From Betaproteobacteria bacterium (GTDB lineage: Bacteria; Pseudomonadota; Gammaproteobacteria; Burkholderiales; Burkholderiaceae_C), in NCBI GenBank assembly GCA_009923345.1, contig RFTR01000124.1:1-5931 (forward strand): 5,931 nucleotides of DNA, given 5' to 3'. The notes below the pieces were generated by a model. It was not told the origin of the DNA and made no database searches. It saw only the letters and a program-made list of their open reading frames with translations. This document shows positions 1-5,300 of this stretch, one piece after another. A program made the translations under genes and the position numbers. How positions within the stretch are numbered: the first letter of the stretch is position 1; each line of letters opens with the position of its first letter.

Positions 1-1
1 C

Positions 2-157
2 GTGTGCTGCACCTGCCGCGCTAAAGTGATGGAAGGCCAAGTAGAAATGGCCAAAAATTTCACACTCAGCGATGAAGAAATTGCCCAAGGATTTGTTCTG
101 TCGTGCCAAGCACGGGCAAAAACTCCAAAGGTCGTGATCAGCTTTGATGAACGTTGA
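2..157 (+). CDS. paaE: PaaE-type phenylacetyl-CoA epoxidase reductase subunit, C-terminal fragment
   Basis: Only the last 51 codons and the TGA stop (155-157) are present; the gene starts left of the window. The peptide begins VCCTCRAKVMEGQVEM and continues with a VLSCQ segment. This is the end of a plant-type [2Fe-2S] ferredoxin domain: residues C2 and C5 form the CxxC part of the cluster motif, and C35 in LSCQ is the last ligand. The remaining ligand must lie upstream, outside the window. The spacing and the stretch EGQVEMAKNFTLSDEEIAQGFVLSC, split here only by my reading, resemble PaaE, which passes electrons from NADPH through FAD and the iron-sulfur cluster to the PaaABC oxygenase in aerobic phenylacetate breakdown. 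A related ferredoxin-reductase of another oxygenase is possible, because the FAD/NAD domains are not visible. The gene runs towards metF and their coding ends overlap by 20 bases (138-157). No terminator is visible after it. Confidence 0.78.
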   Translation: MCCTCRAKVMEGQVEMAKNFTLSDEEIAQGFVLSCQARAKTPKVVISFDER

Positions 158-986
158 TACGTTCCACTAACTGCTTGACCGCCTGCGCTTGGTTCATGGT
201 GTAGAAGTGCAAACTGGGCGCACCACCATTGAGAAGTTGCTCACATAAATCTGCCACCACATCTATACCAAATGCTTTGATCGATGCAGTGTCATCACCA
301 AAGGCTTGCAAGCGCAAACGAATCCAACGCGGAATTTCTGCTCCACATGCATCTGAGAAACGCATCAACTGTGTCGAACTGATGATGGGCATGATGCCGG
401 GCACCACGGGGATATCTGCACCTAATTTGTAGGCATCGTCGACAAATCGAAAATACGCATCGCTGTTGTAAAAATATTGGGTGATCGCCGAGTTAGCACC
501 GGCACGCACTTTGGTGACATAGGCTTCTAAGTCCGCCTCAGGCGATTTGGCTTGTGGATGCACTTCTGGATAGCAACCCACTTCGAGATGGAAATAGTCG
601 CCCGTTTCTTCGCGTATGAACGCCACCAATTCACTCGCATAACGAAACTCACCAAATGTGCCGTGGCCACTAGGTAAATCGCCACGCAAAGCCACCATAC
701 GTCGAATGCCTGCGGCTTTGAATGCGGCCAGTTGTTCGCGCACGCTGTCGCGCGTAGCACCGATGCATGAGAAATGGGGCGCAGCATCAAAGCCTTCCGT
801 CAGAATCGCTTGCACTTGTTGCAAGGTGCCGTCTTGGGTCGAGCCACCCGCACCATAGGTCACGCTAAAAAACTCTGGCTTCAAAGCATAAAGTTCATGG
901 CGAACATGGACCAACTTGGCAGCACCCTCTGGTGTCTTGGGTGGGAAAAATTCAAAACTGATCGGTGTGTGTTTGGCTGTGCTCAC
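138..986 (-). CDS. metF: 5,10-methylenetetrahydrofolate reductase
   Basis: A cytoplasmic flavoenzyme of 282 residues that reduces 5,10-methylene-THF to 5-methyl-THF, the methyl donor for remaking methionine from homocysteine. Family landmarks appear in order: SFEFFPPK at residues 10-17 (E12 matches the catalytic glutamate of E. coli MetF), YGAGGST at 44-50, LRGDLP at 100-105 (D103 matches the flavin-contacting aspartate), ITQYFYN at 168-174, PGIMPI at 196-201 and LHFYTMN at 259-265. The length fits the short bacterial family with no regulatory domain. The start is GTG (984-986), which overlaps the tlyA stop as GTGA. A strong AGGAGG sits 5 bases upstream, so this start is well supported. It is the last gene of the ahcY-tlyA-metF operon and probably depends on the SAH riboswitch leader 2.2 kb upstream. 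Its 3' end overlaps the convergent paaE end by 20 bases. Confidence 0.96.
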   Translation of the reverse strand: MSTAKHTPISFEFFPPKTPEGAAKLVHVRHELYALKPEFFSVTYGAGGSTQDGTLQQVQAILTEGFDAAPHFSCIGATRDSVREQLAAFKAAGIRRMVALRGDLPSGHGTFGEFRYASELVAFIREETGDYFHLEVGCYPEVHPQAKSPEADLEAYVTKVRAGANSAITQYFYNSDAYFRFVDDAYKLGADIPVVPGIMPIISSTQLMRFSDACGAEIPRWIRLRLQAFGDDTASIKAFGIDVVADLCEQLLNGGAPSLHFYTMNQAQAVKQLVERINVHQS

Positions 987-1735
987 AGGGCCCTCCTGCC
1001 ATACATAAAAAATTCTCGGTTGCCGTCACCCCCAGAAATGGGACTAGGCAACCATTGCAATACTTCCACGCCATTTTGTGCACAACAGGCACGCAAACGC
1101 TTTTCTACTTCTTGGTATTTGGCTGGCTCTTTGACCAAACCACCTTTGCCAATGTCTTCGGGTTGTAGTTCGAACTGGGGTTTAACAAGCAATAGCAACT
1201 GACCTGTTGAGTTCAAGACCTTGACCATTGCCACAATGAGCAGCGTGATAGAGATAAAACTCACATCCGCTACCACTACATCGAACAAGGGTTCATCTTT
1301 GAACAAGGCCACGTCCAAGGTGCGTGCATTGCATTTTTCAATGCAACGCACACGCGGGTCTTGTTGCAATCTCGGATGCAATTGGCCTTGGCCCACATCG
1401 ACGCCCGTGACATGTGCCGCACCGCTTTGAAGCAACACATCGGTAAAACCACCTGTGGATTGCCCCACATCCAGACACCGCAAACCCGTGACTTGCAAAC
1501 CGGTGGCTTGCAAAGCGCCCTCTAGTTTTAAACCACCGCGAGACACATACCGTGACTCTGCGTCGTCTACCAACTCGAGCTTGCAATCATTTGGCAACAC
1601 GTCCCCATTTTTGGAAACGTTTTGCCAAAGACCGTTATGCGCCTGCCATCGCACGCCCGTCGTAATCAAACGTTGCGCGAGCGAGCGCGAGCTGGCCAGT
1701 CCTCGCTCGACGAGCAACTGGTCGGCGCGCGGCAT
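983..1735 (-). CDS. tlyA: TlyA family rRNA (cytidine-2'-O)-methyltransferase with S4 domain
   Basis: A 250-residue protein of the TlyA/hemolysin-A family. Characterised members use SAM to 2'-O-methylate cytidines in 16S and/or 23S rRNA. Residues 1-60 form an S4-type RNA-binding domain (MPRADQLLVERGLASSR at the start). Next come the linker YVSRGGLKLEGAL (63-75) and a FtsJ-like Rossmann fold with SAM motif I LDVGQSTGGFTD (88-99) and DVGQGQL (113-119). The catalytic K-D-K-E tetrad is complete: K70 in LKLEGA, D157 in ADVSF, K185 in LVKPQFE and E241 in NREFF. Despite the old name 'hemolysin' there is no sign of a toxin. The ATG lies one base after the ahcY TAA stop, with only a weak Shine-Dalgarno, so ribosomes finishing ahcY probably reinitiate here. 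The gene is the middle member of the operon and produces the SAH that AhcY removes. Which rRNA position it modifies cannot be read from the sequence. Confidence 0.93.
   Translation of the reverse strand: MPRADQLLVERGLASSRSLAQRLITTGVRWQAHNGLWQNVSKNGDVLPNDCKLELVDDAESRYVSRGGLKLEGALQATGLQVTGLRCLDVGQSTGGFTDVLLQSGAAHVTGVDVGQGQLHPRLQQDPRVRCIEKCNARTLDVALFKDEPLFDVVVADVSFISITLLIVAMVKVLNSTGQLLLLVKPQFELQPEDIGKGGLVKEPAKYQEVEKRLRACCAQNGVEVLQWLPSPISGGDGNREFFMYGRRAL
992..997 (-). promoter_or_regulatory. Ribosome binding site of metF
   Basis: On the minus strand this reads AGGAGG, followed by 5 bases and the GTG start of metF (986-984). It lies inside the last codons of tlyA. Together with the 4-base GTGA stop/start overlap it supports translational coupling of metF to tlyA and settles the choice of a GTG start. 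Confidence 0.85.
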
Positions 1736-1736
1736 C

Positions 1737-3170
1737 TTAGTAGCGGTAAGTGTCGGCTTTGTAAGGACCGGTCTTGCTCACGCCGATATAAGCAGCTTGC
1801 TCGTCGGTGAGTTCGGTCAGCATCGCGCCGACTTTCTTCAAATGCAAACGAGCCACTTTTTCGTCAAGGTGCTTAGGCAAGACATAGACCTTGCCGCTTT
1901 CGTAGTGGTCAGGGCGTGTGAAGAGTTCGATTTGTGCAATCGTTTGGTTAGCAAAGCTAGAAGACATCACAAAGCTGGGGTGACCCGTTGCGCAACCCAA
2001 ATTCACCAAACGACCTTTGGCCAAGAGTGTGATTTTTTTGCCGTCAGGGAAAGTGATGTGATCGACTTGTGGCTTGATCTCATCCCAATGCAGTTTTTCC
2101 AAAGACACGACATCAATCTCGTTGTCAAAGTGGCCAATGTTGCAAACAATGGCTTCGTCTTTCATGGCGGCCATGTGCTCGTAGCGAATCACGTTTTTGT
2201 TACCTGTAGCTGAGACAAAAATGTCGGCTTTGTCAGCAGCGTATTCCATGGTCACAACTTTGTAACCTTCCATCGCGGCTTGCAACGCATTGATCGGGTC
2301 GATCTCGGTCACCCACACTTGGGCGCTCAATGCGCGCAAAGCTTGTGCAGAGCCCTTGCCTACGTCGCCGTATCCAGCTACTAAGGCAACCTTGCCAGCG
2401 ATCATCACGTCCGTTGCGCGCTTGATCGAATCGACCAAAGATTCGCGGCAACCGTAGAGGTTGTCAAACTTGCTCTTGGTCACAGAGTCGTTCACGTTGA
2501 TAGCGCGGAACATCAATGAACCTTTGGCGGCCATTTCGTTCAAGCGCAGAACGCCTGTGGTGGTTTCTTCGGTCACGCCAATGATTTGTGCACCCTTGCG
2601 GCTGTACCAAGTAGGGTCGACAGCCAATTTGGCTTTGATGGCGTTGAACAAACAGATCTCTTCTTCGCTACCAGGGTTAGCCAACAAAGAAGCATCTTTC
2701 TCAGCGCGCTTGCCCAAGTGCATCAGCAGAGTGGCATCACCACCGTCGTCCAAGATCATGTTGGGGCCTTCGCCTTCAGAACCTTGTGCGCCGAATTCAA
2801 AAATACGGTGGGTGTAATCCCAGTAGTCATCCAAGGTTTCGCCTTTGTAGGCGAATACGGGTGTGCCGTTCGCTACTAAAGCAGCAGCAGCGTGGTCTTG
2901 CGTGGAAAAAATATTGCAAGAAGCCCAACGTACAGAGGCGCCCAAAGCTTGCAGCGTTTCCACCAACACAGCCGTTTGAATGGTCATGTGCAAAGAACCT
3001 GTGATGCGCGCACCCTTAAGAGGTTGTGCTTTGGCAAATTCTTGGCGAATCGCCATCAAACCGGGCATTTCGGTTTCGGCAATTTTGATTTCTTTACGGC
3101 CCCAATCGGCCAAGGACATATCGGCAACGTGGAAGTCCGTTGTTTGCGTAGGTTTGAGAGGTGCGTTCAT
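1737..3170 (-). CDS. ahcY: S-adenosylhomocysteine hydrolase (adenosylhomocysteinase)
   Basis: A 477-residue cytoplasmic, NAD-dependent enzyme that hydrolyses SAH to adenosine and homocysteine, relieving inhibition of methyltransferases. Visible landmarks are GSLHMT (58-63), DDGGD (141-145), EETTTG (201-206), the K232-containing NDSVTKSKFDN (227-237), NAD-binding GYGDVGKG (266-273), CNIGHFDNEID (343-353), LGCATGHPSFVMS (391-403) and the C-terminal PYKADTYRY, whose Lys and Tyr reach into the partner subunit's cofactor site. It carries the insertion of about 40 residues (roughly 153-193) typical of many bacterial and plant forms and absent from the mammalian enzyme. I placed the start at ATG 3168-3170: a GGAG lies 6 bases upstream and the protein then begins MNAPLK. 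An in-frame ATG at 3200 would read straight through that ribosome binding site and adds ten residues unlike the family. It is the first gene of the operon and lies directly behind an SAH riboswitch. Confidence 0.97.
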   Translation of the reverse strand: MNAPLKPTQTTDFHVADMSLADWGRKEIKIAETEMPGLMAIRQEFAKAQPLKGARITGSLHMTIQTAVLVETLQALGASVRWASCNIFSTQDHAAAALVANGTPVFAYKGETLDDYWDYTHRIFEFGAQGSEGEGPNMILDDGGDATLLMHLGKRAEKDASLLANPGSEEEICLFNAIKAKLAVDPTWYSRKGAQIIGVTEETTTGVLRLNEMAAKGSLMFRAINVNDSVTKSKFDNLYGCRESLVDSIKRATDVMIAGKVALVAGYGDVGKGSAQALRALSAQVWVTEIDPINALQAAMEGYKVVTMEYAADKADIFVSATGNKNVIRYEHMAAMKDEAIVCNIGHFDNEIDVVSLEKLHWDEIKPQVDHITFPDGKKITLLAKGRLVNLGCATGHPSFVMSSSFANQTIAQIELFTRPDHYESGKVYVLPKHLDEKVARLHLKKVGAMLTELTDEQAAYIGVSKTGPYKADTYRY

Positions 3171-3176
3171 GAGAGG

Positions 3177-3180
3177 CTCC
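3177..3180 (-). promoter_or_regulatory. Ribosome binding site of ahcY
   Basis: Minus-strand GGAG, 6 bases before the ATG at 3170. It sits directly after a run of five U in the mRNA (3185-3181). It decides the start of ahcY against the in-frame ATG at 3200. The overlapping GAGCC (3179-3175) is complementary to GGCTC in the 3' strand of the riboswitch P1 region (3289-3285), a possible route for ligand control of translation. Confidence 0.75.
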
Positions 3181-3196
3181 AAAAATAGTTTGAGGG

Positions 3197-3259
3197 CCAC
3201 TGACGCACAGATACAAGCACTAGGGGTTGGCCGAGGTGCTCACCTCACGTTGTCAGTGG
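3197..3259 (-). promoter_or_regulatory. Probable expression platform of the ahcY riboswitch
   Basis: This leader segment between the aptamer and the ahcY ribosome binding site is unusually rich in complementary stretches. CCACTGAC (3259-3252) pairs perfectly with GTCAGTGG (3204-3197) over 8 bases around a 47-base loop. GCTCACC (3265-3259), which overlaps the aptamer's last pseudoknot strand, pairs perfectly with GGTGAGC (3244-3238) over 7 bases. CCTCGG (3236-3231) repeats the complement of the aptamer's first strand CCGAGG (3328-3323). A small local hairpin, GAGGT/ACCTC, lies at 3246-3233. The second and third pairings cannot coexist with the folded aptamer, as expected for a switch. I see no classical terminator, since the U run at 3185-3181 is only five long and lies 11 bases past the long stem. 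Translational control is therefore at least as likely as termination. Confidence 0.6.
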
Positions 3260-3260
3260 G

Positions 3261-3328
3261 TGAGCGCAGTTGGAAAAGTTTTCCGAGCCTCACTCAATCC
3301 ACGCGGATTGAGCTGCAGCGCTCCTCGG
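3261..3328 (-). promoter_or_regulatory. S-adenosylhomocysteine (SAH) riboswitch aptamer
   Basis: Read on the minus strand, this matches the SAH riboswitch layout. P1 is CCGAG (3328-3324) with CTCGG (3287-3283). The conserved GAGCGCTGCA (3323-3314) follows directly. A long P2 hairpin has a perfect 8-bp stem, CTCAATCC/GGATTGAG (3312-3305 with 3300-3293), and a 4-base loop. Then comes AGGCTCGG (3290-3283), and finally GCGCTCA (3267-3261), whose GCGCTC closes the pseudoknot with GAGCGC. The A/T-rich linker at 3282-3270 can form a small optional hairpin. Characterised SAH riboswitches bind SAH, strongly discriminate against SAM, and turn ahcY on when SAH accumulates. The position, immediately before an ahcY-tlyA-metF operon, is the classical one. 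Identification is by matching the known conserved strings from memory, not by a covariance model. Confidence 0.92.
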
Positions 3329-3337
3329 TTGCTGGAA

Positions 3338-3346
3338 ATTTTAGCA
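3338..3346 (-). promoter_or_regulatory. Candidate extended -10 promoter for the ahcY-tlyA-metF operon
   Basis: The minus strand reads TGCTAAAAT, an extended -10 (TGn plus TAAAAT). Initiation about 6-8 bases downstream would fall at 3332-3330, just before the first base of the riboswitch P1 (3328). The transcript would thus begin with the aptamer almost at its 5' end. A -35 element is poor: CTTAGA at 3365-3360 matches only half of the consensus. The extended -10 could compensate for this. Confidence 0.5.
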
Positions 3347-3362
3347 AATTTCAAAGTGGTCT

Positions 3363-3400
3363 AAGTGGGCACTTGCGCAAAGGCCTTTGCCATGCGCATG
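3363..3400. repeat. Run of four abutting or overlapping palindromes upstream of the ahcY promoter
   Basis: Within 38 bases on the plus strand there are AAGTG-GG-CACTT (3363-3374), TTGCGCAA (3373-3380), the perfect 14-base palindrome GCAAAGGCCTTTGC (3377-3390) and the perfect 10-base CATGCGCATG (3391-3400). The first overlaps where the -35 of the ahcY promoter would lie. The cluster could be an operator for one or more dimeric regulators, or remains of a terminator between prfC and ahcY. A terminator is less likely because no T run follows on the minus strand. It does not match the TGAA-N5-TTCA consensus I recall for MetR. The function is unknown. Confidence 0.5.
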
Positions 3401-3431
3401 GGATAGACATGCAATAGCGCGCGTAAAAAAT

Positions 3432-5037
3432 TTACCCTGCCGCAGACAAAGCCAAACCCGCATGTTCACGCAGAGGATGGAAATGAATTTTCGGAAAGCG
3501 CTCTTGCGCCAAGCGCACGTCATATGGTGACGTGCACAAATAGGCCAAGGCATTCGCCGCATCTGTCGCCATGCGTTGCGGATAGGCATAAGTGAACTCG
3601 CGTAATTCTGCGGGTGTGTCTGCCGTGATCCAACGCGCACTGGTGTATTGACAGTTTTCCAAACGTACATCGCAGTCGTATTCCGCTTTTAAACGGTGTT
3701 GCACCACTTCAAACTGCAATTGACCCACAGCACCTAAGAGCATGGCACCACCCGCCTCAGGCTTGAACACTTGAATCGCACCCTCTTCACCAAGTTGGTC
3801 CAAGCCTTGTTGCAGTTGTTTGGTACGCAACGGGTTCTTCAAAATCACTGTCATGAACAACTCTGGCGCAAAGAAAGGTAAACCGGTAAATTGCAAAGCA
3901 GGTCCATCGGTGATGGTGTCGCCCAGTTGTGATGTCACCCGCATAAGCCTCGTCCACCGCTTCGCGGCGCTGGCTCAAAAACGTCACAACCGAAGTGGGA
4001 CGTAACTCTTTCGCAGTGCGTTGCACTTTTAACTTCATGCCTGGCTTGTATTGGCCAGACGCTACGCGCACAAACGCAATGCGGTCGCGATGGTTCGCAT
4101 CCATATTAGCTTGCACCTTGAACACCACGCCAGAAAAACCAGCATCTTCGGGATGTATGGTTTTCTCTTGCACTTGTTTATTGACCGTCAAGTGGCTGAT
4201 GCGCGGTCTTGGCGATGGGGCTAAATCTACTAGCGCATCTAGCACTTCCATCACACCGAAGTTATTCACGCCAGAGCCAAAAAACACAGGCGTTTGTTTG
4301 CCGGCTAAAAAAGCTTCTTTGTCAAAAGCAGGTGAAGCGCCAGTAGCCAACTCCATGCTATCCATAGCCGTCTGCCATTCCATCGCAAACCGCTCAGAGA
4401 GTTTGGCTTGCTCGCTCAATGGAATCGCTTCAAAGTCTTGTGGCAAACGTTCGCTGCCTGACTCAAACACTGTCATCGCGTTGGTACGCAAATTCACAAT
4501 GCCACCAAAGGTTTTGCCTTGGCCGACTGGCCAAGTCATTGGAACGCAAGGCATGCCCAACTCACGCTCGACCTCGTCCAAGATATCGAGTGGGTCACGG
4601 ACTTCGCGGTCCATTTTGTTCACAAAAGTGATGATGGGTGTATCGCGTTGGCGGCAGACTTCAATCAATCGGCGTGTTTGGGCTTCCACACCGTTTGCCG
4701 CATCAATCACCATCAACGCTGAATCGACAGCAGTCAACACGCGGTAAGTGTCTTCAGAGAAGTCTTTGTGGCCAGGTGTGTCCAGTAAATTGATCACATG
4801 GTCACGGTAAAGCATTTGCATAACCGATGACGCAACTGAAATACCGCGTTGCTTCTCGATTTCCATCCAGTCACTAGTAGCATGACGCGTGGCTTTACGC
4901 GCTTTAACGGATCCAGCAATTTGAATAGCCCCTGAAAACAAAAGCAATTTTTCAGTAAGTGTTGTTTTACCCGCATCAGGGTGAGAAATGATCGCAAACG
5001 TTCTTCGTCGACCAACCTCGTGTACAAATGAAGTCAT
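3432..5037 (-). pseudogene. prfC: Peptide chain release factor 3 (RF3), interrupted by a frameshifting deletion
   Basis: RF3 is a translational GTPase that recycles RF1/RF2 from the ribosome after termination and contributes to post-peptidyl-transfer quality control. The N-terminal part shows all G motifs: SHPDAGKT (18-25), RGISVASS (64-71), DTPGH (86-90), NKMD (140-143) and FGSGVNN (253-259), followed by RF3 domain II up to AYAGDI (residue 369). At 3931/3930 the frame is lost. The expected loop after GDI (about nine residues with an NHG core in relatives such as E. coli) is missing. The homologous reading resumes one base out of step at CAA 3929 as QLGDTITDGPALQFTG and runs intact for 165 codons to TAA at 3432-3434. 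Without correction, frame 1 adds 47 unrelated residues and stops at 3787-3789. No other stop breaks either half, so the lesion is either recent or an assembly artefact. The start ATG 5035-5037 fits the family. RF3 is dispensable in E. coli, so loss is biologically plausible. Confidence 0.88.
3929..3931 (-). other. Junction of the deletion in prfC
   Basis: On the minus strand the upstream frame reads GGT GAC ATC up to 3931, one extra A follows at 3930, and the downstream frame restarts with CAA CTG GGC GAC at 3929. Compared with family members, nine codons are missing and one base is left over, implying a net loss of about 26 bases. The exact size depends on the close relative chosen for comparison. 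Confidence 0.75.
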
Positions 5038-5043
5038 CCCAAG

Positions 5044-5049
5044 ATTATC
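5044..5049 (-). promoter_or_regulatory. Candidate -10 element of prfC, possibly giving a leaderless mRNA
   Basis: The minus strand reads GATAAT (5049-5044), one mismatch from TATAAT. Six bases, CTTGGG, separate it from the A of the prfC ATG at 5037. Initiation at the usual distance would therefore fall on or next to the start codon. No good Shine-Dalgarno precedes that ATG, which fits a leaderless transcript. A -35 is weak: TTGAGC lies 19 bases upstream, inside the stem of the neighbouring repeat element. This is a motif match only. Confidence 0.35.
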
Positions 5050-5060
5050 GCAGCCTAATG

Positions 5061-5103
5061 CGCGTGTGGCTCAATAAACGAGCGAAGCGAGGAGCCACAT
5101 GCG
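5061..5103 (+). repeat. Stem-loop element, copy 1 (conserved 19-base loop)
   Basis: The arms 5061-5072 (CGCGTGTGGCTC) and 5092-5103 (GAGCCACATGCG) pair over 12 positions with a single G-T mismatch. The 19-base loop is AATAAACGAGCGAAGCGAG (5073-5091). The same loop, inverted, occurs in copy 2 at 5223-5241, including the four stem bases on each side (27 identical bases, 5069-5095 against 5219-5245). The outer stem bases differ between copies yet pair within each copy. The loop contains GCGAAGC (5082-5088), known as an exceptionally stable DNA mini-hairpin. It could be a REP- or MITE-like dispersed element, or the left terminal repeat of a 177-bp unit (5069-5245). Confidence 0.8.
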
Positions 5104-5190
5104 TGTTGGGCTGCTTGGCTTTGTTTGCGCACACCAATTTGCCACTTCTCCCAACACTACTAATGCGATTTATTTTCAGATTCTGGGAGA
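5103..5190. repeat. Two mutually exclusive inverted repeats between the stem-loop copies
   Basis: GTGTTGGG (5103-5110) pairs with CCCAACAC (5150-5157) over 8 bases. TCTCCCA (5147-5153) pairs with TGGGAGA (5184-5190) over 7 bases. The two use the same CCCA (5150-5153), so only one can form at a time. They fill most of the interval between the two conserved-loop hairpins. No protein-coding gene is supported here, because the short open frames have no recognisable content or ribosome binding site. Confidence 0.5.
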
Positions 5191-5191
5191 G

Positions 5192-5279
5192 CGCAAAGCG
5201 AGATGGGATGTATCAACAGCTCCTCGCTTCGCTCGTTTATTGAGCTGTTGGTACATCTCATCTCTCTTCGCTTGTTGCG
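5192..5279 (-). repeat. Stem-loop element, copy 2 (long hairpin, same loop inverted)
   Basis: The arms 5200-5222 and 5242-5264 pair over 23 positions with only two G-U type wobbles, around the loop 5223-5241, which is the exact complement of the copy 1 loop. With small bulges the pairing can extend outward (CGCAA 5192-5196 with TTGCG 5275-5279, AGC 5197-5199 with GCT 5270-5272). Degenerate versions of the loop motif GAGCGAAGCGAG lie in the outer arms: GAGCGCAAAGCGAG at 5189-5202 and, inverted, CTCTCTTCGCTT at 5262-5273. The hairpin lies 36 bases past the uvrA stop, but no T run follows it on the minus strand, so it is not a standard terminator for uvrA. On the plus strand TTTTTT (5290-5295) follows only after a gap. 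Confidence 0.8.
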
Positions 5280-5300
5280 GTCGTTATGGTTTTTTGTTAA

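Noticed and set aside
1455..2213. Long plus-strand open frame of 252 codons opposite tlyA and ahcY
   Set aside because: It lies antisense to two well-identified genes, spans their junction, has no family resemblance and no ribosome binding site. It is a shadow of their codon pattern.
3168..3200. Longer ahcY starting at the ATG at 3200
   Set aside because: The extra ten residues would be encoded by the ribosome binding site of the ATG at 3170 and do not resemble family N-termini.
3925..3940. Programmed ribosomal frameshift in prfC
   Set aside because: There is no slippery heptamer, no RF2-like stop-codon context and no known frameshift in RF3. Conserved loop residues are missing, so a shift alone would not restore a normal protein.
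3995..4747. Plus-strand open frame of 250 codons opposite prfC
   Set aside because: The minus strand here is the clear GTPase part of RF3. The opposite frame has no recognisable domain and reflects codon bias.
5061..5264. CRISPR array or tRNA/attachment site in the prfC-uvrA gap
   Set aside because: There are only two repeat units, in opposite orientation and inside stems, with no regular spacers. No tRNA cloverleaf and no integrase gene are visible.
5200..5295. Intrinsic terminator for uvrA formed by the long hairpin
   Set aside because: On the minus strand, the direction of uvrA, no U run follows the hairpin. The T run at 5290-5295 is on the other strand and is not adjacent.
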